Part shown: in pieces, positions 26,870 to 36,073 of the stretch
Layout of the letters: every line of letters begins with the position of its first letter
How positions within the stretch are numbered: the first letter of the stretch is position 1
Translations under genes and position numbers: made by a program
The notes under the pieces: generated by a model
What the model was told of the DNA's origin: nothing
The model's database searches: none
What the model saw: only the letters and a program-made list of their open reading frames with translations
Assembly: GCF_026196735.1 (NCBI RefSeq)
Contig: NZ_JAPHUF010000007.1
Location: 248,001 to 312,000 of the forward strand
Direction of reading: 5' to 3'
From: Sulfurimonas sp.
Lineage (GTDB): Bacteria > Campylobacterota > Campylobacteria > Campylobacterales > Sulfurimonadaceae
Length of the DNA stretch: 64,000 nt

Positions 26870-27607
26870 TTACTTCAAACCTGTTTTAATCATCATGCGT
26901 CTAAGATATGCAATTTTACTCTGCAGAGGCAAATCTTTTGGACATACATCCTCGCATCCAAGAAGTGTCATACACCCAAAAACGCCATCTTCATTACCTA
27001 TGAGCTCGTAATACTCTTCGTCACTGCGTTTATCTCTTGGATCTAAATGATATCTGGCTATTTTGTTTAAGCCTACGGCTCCTGTAAATTTTGGGCGCAT
27101 CTGAATGGTACCGCAACCTGCGACACAGCATCCGCACTCAATACATCTGTCAAGCTCATATATCTCATCAGCTAGATCAGGATCCATTCTCTCTTCTATC
27201 TTATCAACATTTAGCTCACTCTCTTTGTCATGTATCCAAGTCTCAAGATGTTCGTTAAGATAACGCATCCACTCACCACTGTATATGGACAAGTCTTTAA
27301 TCAACTTAAAAAGAGGAAGTGGTGCCAGAGTAATGTTTTCATCAAGCTTAGAGGTAAGTGTTCTGCATGCCAGAGTAGGACGACCATTTACAAGCATAGA
27401 ACAGCTACCGCAGATTCCTGCACGACATACAAAATCAAACATTAGTGAATTGTCGTGATGTTCTCGTATTGCATTTAAAACTATATAAAGAGTCATTCCG
27501 TAAGCCTCTTGTATCTCAAAAGTCTCCATGTGTGGAAAATCATCAGGGTCATGCGGATCGAAACGAAGTATGTTTATTTTTAAAAGTCTTGGTTTTTTGT
27601 CACTCAT
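26870..27607 (-). CDS. frdB: Fumarate reductase iron-sulfur subunit
   Basis: Relays electrons from the cytochrome b subunit to the flavoprotein through [2Fe-2S], [4Fe-4S] and [3Fe-4S] clusters. 245 residues. The plant-ferredoxin cluster lies in CRAGICGSC with the fourth Cys in PTLACR. The second and third clusters are in [11 protein letters not shown] and [16 protein letters not shown]. The ATG overlaps the frdA stop by four bases, giving the frdC-frdA-frdB order of Wolinella and Campylobacter. It works at the cytoplasmic face of the inner membrane. Confidence 0.95.
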   Translation of the reverse strand: MSDKKPRLLKINILRFDPHDPDDFPHMETFEIQEAYGMTLYIVLNAIREHHDNSLMFDFVCRAGICGSCSMLVNGRPTLACRTLTSKLDENITLAPLPLFKLIKDLSIYSGEWMRYLNEHLETWIHDKESELNVDKIEERMDPDLADEIYELDRCIECGCCVAGCGTIQMRPKFTGAVGLNKIARYHLDPRDKRSDEEYYELIGNEDGVFGCMTLLGCEDVCPKDLPLQSKIAYLRRMMIKTGLK

Positions 27608-29592
27608 ACATTTTCTCCTAATCTCTCGTTAATACCTTGATATTTTTTAGGTAGTTTATCAATAAATGGCATAAGAGCATTTTGAATCTCCATACGAGAA
27701 GCTCCCTCTTTTTTAAGTTTATCCGTTACAGCATCGACAATGATCTGTCTTGTGTGTGTATCTGTATTGTGCTTTGTCAAATCTTTTCCGTAGCCTCTAA
27801 AACCAGGGGGAAGTTCCATTTTGGATATATCTATATCTTCATAGTTTACCGTTGGAAGGGTCTGCTCTTCATTTTCCCAGCTTGTTATAGTTCTTTTAAG
27901 CCAATTAGCATCATCTCTAGAAGGATAATCTTCTCTAGAGTGTGCACCACGACTCTCTGTTCTTAGAAGTGCTCCATAAGCTACTGTTAACGCAATCTTA
28001 ATCATCTTCTGGGTTCTGTAAGCATTTACCAAAGCTGGATTTGCAGCGCGACTTTTTGAGCGAAATACCTCTATGTTTTTACTTCTTTTTAAGAGTTCTT
28101 CAAGTTCATCTACAGCATCTTTTAAATCGTCACCATTTCTAAAGATTCCGACTTTATCCATCATAATCTCTTCCATACGGCGACGAAGTACATAAGCATC
28201 TTCACCATTTTCTTTTGTTAAAAGTGCTGTTATTTTGTCTTCTTGTATTTTTAAAAATTTTTCAATTGTTGAAGAATGAATATTGATAGAACTCTCCTGA
28301 GAGTCACAAAAATCAGAAATATATTCAGCTACTAACATTCCCGATACTACGGTTTCACTTACAGAGTTTCCGCCTAGTCTGTTAAACCCGTGCAGGTCCC
28401 AGCAAGCTGCTTCACCACACGAGTAAAGACCTTTTAAAGTTTGAGATTCACCTGTGTATTTTGTTCTGATACCACCCATGGAGTAGTGTTGAGTAGGGCG
28501 TACCGGTATCCAATCTACAGCCGGATCTATTCCAAGAAAGTTTTCACAGATTTCTTTTACCTCTCTAAGATTTTTTTCTATGTGTTCTCGTCCAAGTATA
28601 GTTATATCTAGCCATAAATGATCTCCATAGCGGGATTTAACGCCTTTGCCTTTTCTTATATGTTCAGTCATTCTGCGGCTTACAACATCACGAGATGCCA
28701 GCTCTTTTTTTTCCGGCTCATAATCTGGCATAAACCTGTAGCCATCTTTATCTAAAAGAAGTCCTCCATCACCGCGACAGCCTTCAGTAGTCAAAATCCC
28801 AACGGGAACGATTGCAGTTGGATGAAACTGAATTGCTTCCATATTCCCTAAAGTTGCTACTCCTGTCTCAAGTGCTATAGCTTGTCCCATGCCTTGACAT
28901 ATGATAGCATTTGTTGAAACGCTGTAGATTCGTCCATATCCGCCTGTAGCTATAGTTGTTGCCTTGCTTACATATGCTACCAACTCACCGCTCATTAGAT
29001 TCCTCGCAATAGCACCGCAACAGCGTCCATTTTCATGGATTAGTGACATCGCTTCAAGTCTTTCATGAATCTCTACTTTATCTTCATGAGCCTTGTTGTC
29101 CATTGCATAAAGCATACTATGTCCTGTTCCATCTGATGTGTAGCAGGTTCTCCATTTTTTAGTACCACCGAAATCTCTTGCAGTAATAAGTCCGTGAGCC
29201 TCATCTTTTTCTGTAATAGTTACTTTTTGAGCATTAATGATAGCCGTTCTGTCTCCTCGCTTAACTCTACTCCAAGGAACGCCCCAATGTGCCAGTTCTC
29301 TTATGGCTTTTGGAGCACAATGGGTAAACATTCTAGCTACCTCTTGGTCGGCTCCCCAGTCACTTCCCTTGATGGTATCGCTAAAGTGGACATCTTCGTT
29401 GTCACCTTCACCCATTTTTGAATTTGCCAAAGATGCTTGCATCCCGCCTTGAGCTGCTGCAGAGTGTGAACGCTTTGGAGGAACAAGTGTTAGAACAACT
29501 ACATCATGTCCACGCTCTTTAACACCCGTAGCAACCCTAAGACCAGCAAGACCACCACCAATGACTAGTACATCCGTGTAAATAATATTCAT
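27604..29592 (-). CDS. frdA: Fumarate reductase flavoprotein subunit
   Basis: Reduces fumarate to succinate with menaquinol-derived electrons; needed for anaerobic respiration and the reductive TCA cycle. 662 residues, close to Wolinella FrdA. The FAD-binding start is [12 protein letters not shown], and the covalent-FAD histidine segment is [15 protein letters not shown]. The catalytic region includes [21 protein letters not shown] and [11 protein letters not shown]. No Tat signal, so cytoplasmic. It overlaps frdC by one base and frdB by four. Confidence 0.95.
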   Translation of the reverse strand: MNIIYTDVLVIGGGLAGLRVATGVKERGHDVVVLTLVPPKRSHSAAAQGGMQASLANSKMGEGDNEDVHFSDTIKGSDWGADQEVARMFTHCAPKAIRELAHWGVPWSRVKRGDRTAIINAQKVTITEKDEAHGLITARDFGGTKKWRTCYTSDGTGHSMLYAMDNKAHEDKVEIHERLEAMSLIHENGRCCGAIARNLMSGELVAYVSKATTIATGGYGRIYSVSTNAIICQGMGQAIALETGVATLGNMEAIQFHPTAIVPVGILTTEGCRGDGGLLLDKDGYRFMPDYEPEKKELASRDVVSRRMTEHIRKGKGVKSRYGDHLWLDITILGREHIEKNLREVKEICENFLGIDPAVDWIPVRPTQHYSMGGIRTKYTGESQTLKGLYSCGEAACWDLHGFNRLGGNSVSETVVSGMLVAEYISDFCDSQESSINIHSSTIEKFLKIQEDKITALLTKENGEDAYVLRRRMEEIMMDKVGIFRNGDDLKDAVDELEELLKRSKNIEVFRSKSRAANPALVNAYRTQKMIKIALTVAYGALLRTESRGAHSREDYPSRDDANWLKRTITSWENEEQTLPTVNYEDIDISKMELPPGFRGYGKDLTKHNTDTHTRQIIVDAVTDKLKKEGASRMEIQNALMPFIDKLPKKYQGINERLGENV

Positions 29593-30323
29593 TAATGATT
29601 CTCCATAATAATAGTTTCAGACTTATATTTAACACCATCACTAAAGTCATGTGTATTGCCTATATAAATATATTTTGCTAAAGTGAAAATACCAAGGAGT
29701 AAGTACACAACTATCAAAAACTTCATTAAGAATTTAAATCTTTTTCTTGAAGTTTTTGTACTTTTCCCCTCCATGAATCCCCATTTAAGAGCTAGTCTAT
29801 ATAAGCCTATAAAAGCATGTGTAACAACAGAAAAAAGAAGTAAAAAATACAGAGGCCACATATGCTCTGAAACTACCCTGTATGAACTGGCGTATGGACC
29901 GATATCTGAGGGTTCTGCCATCATCATGTAAAGATGAACCGAACCTATAAAAAACATGATAAAACCTGTTGTTAGCTGAACTATCCATAAAGAGGTGTCT
30001 TCATGTTTCATTCTGATTATATGCTCTTTCATCACCTTGTGCTGCCTATAGTTGTCCGGAAACTTTCTTAGTGCTATAGCTGCATGAATTATAAATATGA
30101 CAAAAATAAATCCTGCTAAAAAAGAGACAATACCCGGATATGTTTCTCCAAAAAAGTAATACCCTTCAAACATAATTGTAACTTTGTACATCAACTCATT
30201 AGATATCAAGATAGATGCCTCAAAGATAAGATGTCCCATAATAAATATGGCTAAAATCAACCCTGTTAAGCTTTGTGTAAAATCTAATTTAGCCGGTGTC
30301 TTGTCTATTTTGTTTTTTTTCAT
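29592..30323 (-). CDS. frdC: Fumarate reductase diheme cytochrome b subunit
   Basis: 243 residues with five hydrophobic helices. It anchors FrdAB and oxidises menaquinol. Four histidines placed as heme b ligands in the Wolinella type can be seen: [28 protein letters not shown] and [12 protein letters not shown]. This marks the type B diheme enzyme rather than the heme-free E. coli FrdCD pair. It is the first gene of frdCAB; the upstream gap to xth is 45 bases. Confidence 0.93.
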   Translation of the reverse strand: MKKNKIDKTPAKLDFTQSLTGLILAIFIMGHLIFEASILISNELMYKVTIMFEGYYFFGETYPGIVSFLAGFIFVIFIIHAAIALRKFPDNYRQHKVMKEHIIRMKHEDTSLWIVQLTTGFIMFFIGSVHLYMMMAEPSDIGPYASSYRVVSEHMWPLYFLLLFSVVTHAFIGLYRLALKWGFMEGKSTKTSRKRFKFLMKFLIVVYLLLGIFTLAKYIYIGNTHDFSDGVKYKSETIIMENH

Positions 30324-30368
30324 ATCTTCTCGGTTTTATTTATATGTTTTATTATATTATATTTTGCT

Positions 30369-31145
30369 TTAAATGCTAATTCTTATCCCCACCGGACAGT
30401 GGTCTGAACCTTCTATATGGTCCAATATAAAGGCATCTTCTAAATTTTCGCATAAGTCTTCAGATATAAAGAAGTAATCTATCCTCCATCCGACATTTTT
30501 AAGCCTAGCACTTGAGCGGTAAGACCACCAGCTATATCTATCAACTTCGTCACCGTTAACATATCTAAAGGTGTCTATATAGCCGTGATCAACTAGTTTA
30601 TCAATCCACTCTCGCTCAATTGGCAAGAAGCCTGATGTTTTAGAGTTTGCTTTTGGGTTTTTAAGGTCAATCTCTTTGTGAGCTGTATTTACATCCCCAC
30701 AAATAATTATGCTTTTACCATCTTCCCTTAATGTTTCACAGTGAGATAAAAAATTATCATAAAACTTCATTTTATGAGCTAATCGTTCCTCATCTTTTTG
30801 ACCATTAGGAAAATATACATTAAAAAGTACAATATCATCGTAGTGAGTCTCTACAATTCGACCTTCACTTGTTGTATCCACATGTTGACATGTAGAGTTG
30901 TAGTCAGACTTTAGTGTACCCCAAGTCATAGTCCCGCTATAACCTTTTTTTGTTGCAGAATTAACTAAAATATCTTGGTATTGTTTATCAAATAGATTAT
31001 CGGGAATTTGCTCTTGTAGAGCTTTTATCTCTTGTAGACATAATATATCAGGTTCTCTCTCATCAATCCATTTAAGAGCTTCTTTATTCCCAACGGCACG
31101 AATTCCATTAACATTCCAAGATATGATTTCGATTGAGTTTGACAT
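30369..31145 (-). CDS. xth: Exodeoxyribonuclease III (AP endonuclease)
   Basis: 258 residues. It cuts DNA 5' of abasic sites and removes 3' blocks in base-excision repair. Family motifs are all present: WNVNGIRAVGNK, LCLQEIKA with the metal-binding Glu, FNVYFPNGQ, CGDVNTAH, RIDYFF and the terminal GSDHCPVGI with the catalytic Asp-His pair. The gene sits between frdCAB and sdhABE in the same direction, with a terminator-like hairpin upstream, so it starts its own or the frd transcript. Confidence 0.93.
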   Translation of the reverse strand: MSNSIEIISWNVNGIRAVGNKEALKWIDEREPDILCLQEIKALQEQIPDNLFDKQYQDILVNSATKKGYSGTMTWGTLKSDYNSTCQHVDTTSEGRIVETHYDDIVLFNVYFPNGQKDEERLAHKMKFYDNFLSHCETLREDGKSIIICGDVNTAHKEIDLKNPKANSKTSGFLPIEREWIDKLVDHGYIDTFRYVNGDEVDRYSWWSYRSSARLKNVGWRIDYFFISEDLCENLEDAFILDHIEGSDHCPVGIRISI

Positions 31146-31190
31146 GTAAATTCCATTTTAAAAAATAAGTAGTAGATTAGAGAAAGAATC

Positions 31191-31208
31191 TCCCGCGTAA
31201 ACGCGGGA
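31191..31208 (-). terminator. Terminator of the sdhABE operon
   Basis: An 8-bp perfect stem, TCCCGCGT/ACGCGGGA with a two-base centre, 15 bases after the sdhE stop on the minus strand. It is followed by GATTCTTTCTC. GC-rich in an AT-rich setting. Confidence 0.7.
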
Positions 31209-31222
31209 AAGAAAGAAGTCTA

Positions 31223-32104
31223 TTAAGCGAAGTCAACTTCTGTAACATGATGCTTAAGTCCCAGCTCTGCAGATGTACATCCCAGAGCAAGACCAATCAT
31301 TTGTTGCATATGAAGAACAGGAAGCTCAACTTCACGACCGATAGCTTCAGAAGCATGGTCAGTTTGAGTATCTAGTTTTAAATGACAAAGTGGACAAGGA
31401 GTTACCATCATATCTGCGTTACCATCAACTGCACCGGCAATTGCATTACCTGTTAAAACTGCAGCAGTATGAGGAGCTTGAAGTTCAACATGGAAACCAC
31501 AACATTTGGTTTTCTCTTCATAATCAACATTAACACCACCACAAGCAATAATTAAATCATCAAGTGAAGTAGGGTTGTATGGGTTTTCTTTTGTCTTGTG
31601 AGACTCATTATGAAGCTCAGACGGACGAATATTATGACATCCATAAAATGGTGCAATATTAAATTTGTTTAGAGGCTTAACAACCATCTCTTTAATCTTA
31701 TCAAGACCAAAATCATCAATAATAGCATACAAAAAGTGAGTTACAAGAGAGGTGCCTTTGTACTCTAAGCCAACTTCTGCTAGTTTTTCATTTACCCTAG
31801 CTTTTAGATCAGCATTATTATCTAGTCTATGTTTTGTCATTGCAGTGTTTAACTGACATGTATTACAGATTGTAACCATAGTAAGTTCATGTTTTTCAGC
31901 ATAGGCGATATTTCTTGCATTTAAAACTAAAGATAAAAAGTCATCATAATCCTGTAGGTGAGAAGCTCCACAACAAGAAGCTTCCGTTAGTTCTATCAAC
32001 TCAATATCAAGTTTTTTAGCAACCGCCATTGTAGACATCATTTGCTCAGGAGTACTTTGTTTTGCAGTACATCCCGTAAAAAGTGCGTATTTTAATTTTC
32101 CCAT
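31223..32104 (-). CDS. sdhE: Succinate dehydrogenase HdrB-like anchor subunit (SdhE type)
   Basis: 293 residues with two CCG domains, as in heterodisulfide reductase subunit B and the E subunits of MfrABE/SdhABE enzymes. First domain: CTAKQS, SCCGAS and CNTC. Second: FYGCHN, ACGG, KCCGFH and CPLCH. It has no transmembrane helices and probably binds an unusual iron-sulfur cluster and attaches the enzyme to the membrane for quinone exchange. It is the last gene of sdhA-sdhB-sdhE (gaps of nine and ten bases). The name sdhE here means the HdrB-like subunit, not the FAD-assembly factor. Confidence 0.88.
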   Translation of the reverse strand: MGKLKYALFTGCTAKQSTPEQMMSTMAVAKKLDIELIELTEASCCGASHLQDYDDFLSLVLNARNIAYAEKHELTMVTICNTCQLNTAMTKHRLDNNADLKARVNEKLAEVGLEYKGTSLVTHFLYAIIDDFGLDKIKEMVVKPLNKFNIAPFYGCHNIRPSELHNESHKTKENPYNPTSLDDLIIACGGVNVDYEEKTKCCGFHVELQAPHTAAVLTGNAIAGAVDGNADMMVTPCPLCHLKLDTQTDHASEAIGREVELPVLHMQQMIGLALGCTSAELGLKHHVTEVDFA

Positions 32105-32114
32105 TTAGTGACTC

Positions 32115-33095
32115 CTAGAACTTTACAGTTGATGATGATTTAACAAGTTTTTGAATTTCATCAAGATTATCAGATTTTGGCATATTCCAAGGCATAACTA
32201 TTTTACCTTTTTTGAACATTTTAAATGCAACCGGTATGTGTTTAACAATCCCTGCACCCTCAGAGTATAGAACAAGCTGACCTTCATCAAGCACACCGTG
32301 TTTTTCAATTGAGTGTTTAAATCCAACAGCATGACGAGTAGCTACATTACTTGTTGCAACTCCCTCAGCAAATAACATCTGATGAAGTTTAGTGATTTTT
32401 TCAATTGGGTTAACCTCTTTTGGACAAACTTCAGCACATTCAAAACATTTTACACAGTCCCAAAGACCTTGTTTTTCTTCGTGAAGTTCAAGAAGTCTCT
32501 CTGTATGAGCATCATCACGAACATCAGCTTCAAAACGGTAAGCTTTAGCAAAAGCAGCAGGGCCAAAGAAATCTTCATTGATTTCTACAACAGGACAAGC
32601 GTAGTGACAAGCACCACATTGGATACAAAGATCTGAATCAAGAAGTTCTTCTGATTCTTCCGGTGTTACAATATGCTCGTTTTCTGGGTGCTCTTGGACA
32701 TCAGAGATTAAGTATGGATGAATAGCATCATGCTTCTCCCAGAAATCACCTTTGTCAATGATCATATCTTTAACAGCTCTTTTAGTGCTTAACGGCTCAA
32801 TAGTAAGCTCGTTGCCAAAGTACTCTAGCATTGTTGTCATACTCTCTTTACAAGCAAGAGTTGCACGACCGTTTACTTTGATAGCACATGCACCACAGAT
32901 ACCGTGACGACAGCTACGACGGTAAGAAAAACTACCATCATGGTCCCATTTAATTCTATTTAAAATATCTAAAACAACTTCTTCTGAAGTAACATCCATG
33001 CTGTAGTCTTCATAGTATGGAAGATAATCTTCATCTGCATTAAAACGAAATACCTTGAAGTTTACTTTTTGTGTAGTAATTTTATTTGTACTCAT
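32115..33095 (-). CDS. sdhB: Succinate dehydrogenase/fumarate reductase iron-sulfur subunit
   Basis: 326 residues, longer than FrdB because of a C-terminal extension that meets the HdrB-like subunit. The [2Fe-2S] ligands are in CRHGICGAC with PTLACKES nearby, and the other clusters are in CIQCGACHYAC and CVKCFECAEVCPKEVNP. It passes electrons between the flavoprotein and the E subunit. The start region FRFNADEDYLPYYEDY recurs almost unchanged in the odd protein encoded just upstream at 34997-36073. Confidence 0.93.
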   Translation of the reverse strand: MSTNKITTQKVNFKVFRFNADEDYLPYYEDYSMDVTSEEVVLDILNRIKWDHDGSFSYRRSCRHGICGACAIKVNGRATLACKESMTTMLEYFGNELTIEPLSTKRAVKDMIIDKGDFWEKHDAIHPYLISDVQEHPENEHIVTPEESEELLDSDLCIQCGACHYACPVVEINEDFFGPAAFAKAYRFEADVRDDAHTERLLELHEEKQGLWDCVKCFECAEVCPKEVNPIEKITKLHQMLFAEGVATSNVATRHAVGFKHSIEKHGVLDEGQLVLYSEGAGIVKHIPVAFKMFKKGKIVMPWNMPKSDNLDEIQKLVKSSSTVKF

Positions 33096-33104
33096 AAGTT
33101 CTCC

Positions 33105-34817
33105 TTAGTATGTTCTTGCTTTAAGTTCATGTTTGCCAAGTACTACATCCATGTAATCAAGTGAAATATCACCATTTTCTTTCATATAAGCCATTGTATG
33201 TTTTAGAAAGTTTTCATCATCACGAGTATTAAAGTCCTCTCTAAAGTGAGCACCACGACTCTCTTTTCTAGCAATAGCACTCTCAACAATAAATGCAGAG
33301 TAGTCAATCATATGTCCAAACTCTATTGCTTCTTGAAGTTCAGTATTAAATACTTTTGATTTATCTTTTATGCGAATATTTTTAAATCTAGCACGAAGTT
33401 CTTTGACTTTTTCTACAGCAATTTCTAAAGTCTCTTTAGTTCTAAATGCACCGGCATTAGCCGTCATGCATTGTTGTAGTTCTTCTCTTAAATTTGTAAT
33501 AGTCTCATCCCCATTGTTATTTAACATGAAGTCTATCTCAGCCAAAGCTGTAGCTGCATCTTCTTGTGTAGCTACACGAAGCTCAATATCGTCAACTTCT
33601 TTAACCATTGTTTTTCCAACAAAACGACCAAAAAGTAGAGCTTCAAGTACTGAGTTAGCCCCAAGGCGATTTGCTCCGTGAACTGATACACAAGAACACT
33701 CACCCGCTGCATAGAAACCTTCAACAAATTCAGTGTTATTTTTACGAACATTTCCAGCAATGTTTACTGGTATACCACCCATAGAGTAGTGAGCAGTTGC
33801 AGAGATAAGAATAGGTTCTTTAATCATATCAAGACCTAAAAAAGTGATAGCTAAATCACGAAGTTCAGGAAGCCTTTCCATAATAAGGTCTTTTCCTAAA
33901 TGAGTTACATCTATATAAACTGCATCTTTTCTTGGACCAACACCGCGGCCTTCTCTGATCTCATTAAGGATTGCACGAGAAACAACATCGCGAGATGCAA
34001 GTTCCATCGCATTTGGAGCGTATTTTTCCATAAATCTTTCACCAAGAGAATTGAAAAGTTTTCCACCTTCACCGCGAGCAGCTTCAGAGATTAAAACACC
34101 ATTTCCTGAAAGTCCAGATGGATGAAACTGTACAAATTCCATATCTTCTAAAGGAAGACCGTGTCTTGCTACAATAGATAGTCCATCACCGGTGTTTGCA
34201 TGTGCATTTGAATTGATTTTGTATGAACGAGCATATCCTCCAGTTGCAAACATAACAGATTTTGCATTAAATATTGCCATTTGCATGTCACGGATATTAA
34301 ATGCGATTACACCAGAAACTTTACCGTCTTTGTAGATGATATCAGCAGCGTACCACTCATCCCAAAATTTTACACCGGCACGGTGAGCTTGCTCATAAAT
34401 AGTTTGTAATAGTGTAAGACCGGTTCTGTCTTTAGCGTAGCATGCACGAGGTGATGACTGTCCGCCAAAAGGTCTTTGAGCAATTTTTCCATCAGCAGTT
34501 CTGCTAAATGCTGCACCCATTCTCTCCGCCCAGCGAATAGTCTCCGGAGCTTTTTCGCACATAAATGAAACAGCATCTTGGTCTGCTAAATAATCAGACC
34601 CCTTAACTGTATCATACTCATGCAATTCAACACTATCTTCATCACTAAAAGCAGCATTAATACCACCTTGAGCAGCACCTGAGTGGCTTCTAAGTGGATG
34701 AAGCTTAGTAATAACAGCGACCTTCTTCCCTGCGTTTTGTAACTCTCTTGCAGCAGCACAGCCGGCAAGACCTGCTCCTACAATAACGGCATCGTAAGTA
34801 TAAATGGGAATACTCAT
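33105..34817 (-). CDS. sdhA: Succinate dehydrogenase/fumarate reductase flavoprotein subunit
   Basis: 570 residues. FAD fold [16 protein letters not shown], covalent-FAD histidine segment [10 protein letters not shown], and active-site segments [30 protein letters not shown] and [10 protein letters not shown]. No twin-arginine signal is present, unlike periplasmic MfrA of Wolinella and Campylobacter, so this SdhABE complex should face the cytoplasm and most likely oxidises succinate. It is the first gene of the operon, divergent from the cofactor-free paralogue gene 179 bases away. Confidence 0.93.
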   Translation of the reverse strand: MSIPIYTYDAVIVGAGLAGCAAARELQNAGKKVAVITKLHPLRSHSGAAQGGINAAFSDEDSVELHEYDTVKGSDYLADQDAVSFMCEKAPETIRWAERMGAAFSRTADGKIAQRPFGGQSSPRACYAKDRTGLTLLQTIYEQAHRAGVKFWDEWYAADIIYKDGKVSGVIAFNIRDMQMAIFNAKSVMFATGGYARSYKINSNAHANTGDGLSIVARHGLPLEDMEFVQFHPSGLSGNGVLISEAARGEGGKLFNSLGERFMEKYAPNAMELASRDVVSRAILNEIREGRGVGPRKDAVYIDVTHLGKDLIMERLPELRDLAITFLGLDMIKEPILISATAHYSMGGIPVNIAGNVRKNNTEFVEGFYAAGECSCVSVHGANRLGANSVLEALLFGRFVGKTMVKEVDDIELRVATQEDAATALAEIDFMLNNNGDETITNLREELQQCMTANAGAFRTKETLEIAVEKVKELRARFKNIRIKDKSKVFNTELQEAIEFGHMIDYSAFIVESAIARKESRGAHFREDFNTRDDENFLKHTMAYMKENGDISLDYMDVVLGKHELKARTY

Positions 34818-34952
34818 TTAGCTTTCCTTTGTTTATAAGAATAAAATAATTTTGGATTATACAATCTTTACCCTTTGTATAGTCTAAAATGGGTGTTTTG
34901 TAAAGAATTTTTTCTTACATTTTCAAGCAAGAAATTTTTTAATAATTTGTGC

Positions 34953-34958
34953 TATACT
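34953..34958 (+). promoter_or_regulatory. Putative -10 box for the SdhB/SdhE-like gene
   Basis: TATACT (in GTGCTATACTTC) 39 bases before the ATG at 34997. On the opposite strand TATACA near 34900 could serve sdhA. The 179-base gap would thus hold back-to-back promoters. Confidence 0.35.
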
Positions 34959-34996
34959 TCAACCTTATTTTTATTATAAATATTGCAAGGAAAGTC

Positions 34997-36073
34997 ATGA
35001 TAAAAGAAGTACATGTAGAACTGTTTAGATTTGACTCTAAAGTTGATTATTTACCATATTATAAAAAATACACTCTTGAGTACAAGGATAAAGATACGAT
35101 TCTTAGTCTATTGAATAAAATAAATTCTATAGAAAAGTTTGCATATGAGCCTAGTGTTGATTTTAATCTAAAGATAAATAATCTATATTTAAACTCAAAC
35201 GAGTTTATAGCTAACATAGTGGATAAAACATCGAATGAATTTATTATTGAACCGATAAGTAAATTTAGAGCTATCAATGATTTAATTATTGATAAGAAAG
35301 ATTTTTTACAAAAGATAGCTGCATTTGAGAGTTATCTAACTTCTATGGACATGGATAAGTATGCAAAAAATTATGAACTAGATTATTATGCATCAAATAC
35401 ATACAATATAAAAAGAGATTACATCGGAGATCACTCTTTGCTCATTGCTAGTGATATAATTGAGCAAAATCCTGAACTTACAGATGAAATATTAGAAATG
35501 ATATCTAAAAAAGATGATGGTATTTGGTATCACACATCGTTAGAAAATAGAGTTTTTAACTATGATGTTACTAAAGAGCACAAGATAAAAGCTCTTTTTG
35601 CAAAGCTAAAAAAAGTTCAATTTTCCGGTATAGACAACTCTAGCGTCGATAGCATAGATAATGTAGATATATCTCAATACTTTGAAGGTTTCAATGTAGC
35701 ATCGTATGATGGCTTAGATAAAAGCTCTTGTGCCTCTGTTATAAAAGATTCAAAAGCAAACTACATAGATATAAGCTTAAAGAGTGAAGATTTGGCACCG
35801 CACTCAACTCTTGTAAGTGATGACTTTTCATTGAAAATAGCGGGAGAAATTTTACTTCAAGCTAAAGATAACAACGCTGATTTTATTGTTGTTAGAGGAA
35901 AAAAAGATATTTTGCTGTTTGATGGAGAACAGAGAAAAATTGAAAAAACAACAGGCAGAGAGATAAATCTACCGGTTGTTTCTCAAGAACAGTTTAAAAG
36001 ACTTTTAGAGGGAGATAAAGATACAGCCGCAATGGGCTTGGATAGCCATAAAGTAAAGGTTTCTTTCTTATAG
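34997..36073 (+). CDS. Cysteine-free SdhB/SdhE-like chimeric protein
   Basis: 358 residues from the ATG at 34997 (AAGGAAAG upstream); an in-frame ATG at 34949 precedes the likely -10 box. Residues 4-111 follow SdhB: FRFDSKVDYLPYYKKY beside FRFNADEDYLPYYEDY, and IEPISKFRAINDLIIDKKDF beside IEPLSTKRAVKDMIIDKGDF. Residues 128-211 follow its bacterial-ferredoxin part (KKDDGIWYHTS beside EKQGLWDCVKC). Residues 228-358 follow the second CCG domain of SdhE (FNVASYDG beside FNIAPFYGC, GREINLPV beside GREVELPV). Every cluster cysteine is gone; one cysteine remains in the whole protein. It cannot carry electrons; assembly, regulation or decoy roles are guesses. Confidence 0.8.
   Translation: MIKEVHVELFRFDSKVDYLPYYKKYTLEYKDKDTILSLLNKINSIEKFAYEPSVDFNLKINNLYLNSNEFIANIVDKTSNEFIIEPISKFRAINDLIIDKKDFLQKIAAFESYLTSMDMDKYAKNYELDYYASNTYNIKRDYIGDHSLLIASDIIEQNPELTDEILEMISKKDDGIWYHTSLENRVFNYDVTKEHKIKALFAKLKKVQFSGIDNSSVDSIDNVDISQYFEGFNVASYDGLDKSSCASVIKDSKANYIDISLKSEDLAPHSTLVSDDFSLKIAGEILLQAKDNNADFIVVRGKKDILLFDGEQRKIEKTTGREINLPVVSQEQFKRLLEGDKDTAAMGLDSHKVKVSFL

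Noticed and set aside
33105-34817. Reading the SdhA/B/E set as periplasmic methylmenaquinol:fumarate reductase (MfrABE).
   Set aside because: The flavoprotein has no twin-arginine signal; it begins directly with the FAD fold, so a cytoplasmic SdhABE is more likely.
34949-34996. The earlier ATG for the SdhB/SdhE-like gene.
   Set aside because: It overlaps the likely -10 box, and the SdhB-like alignment begins just after the second ATG, which has AAGGAAAG upstream.
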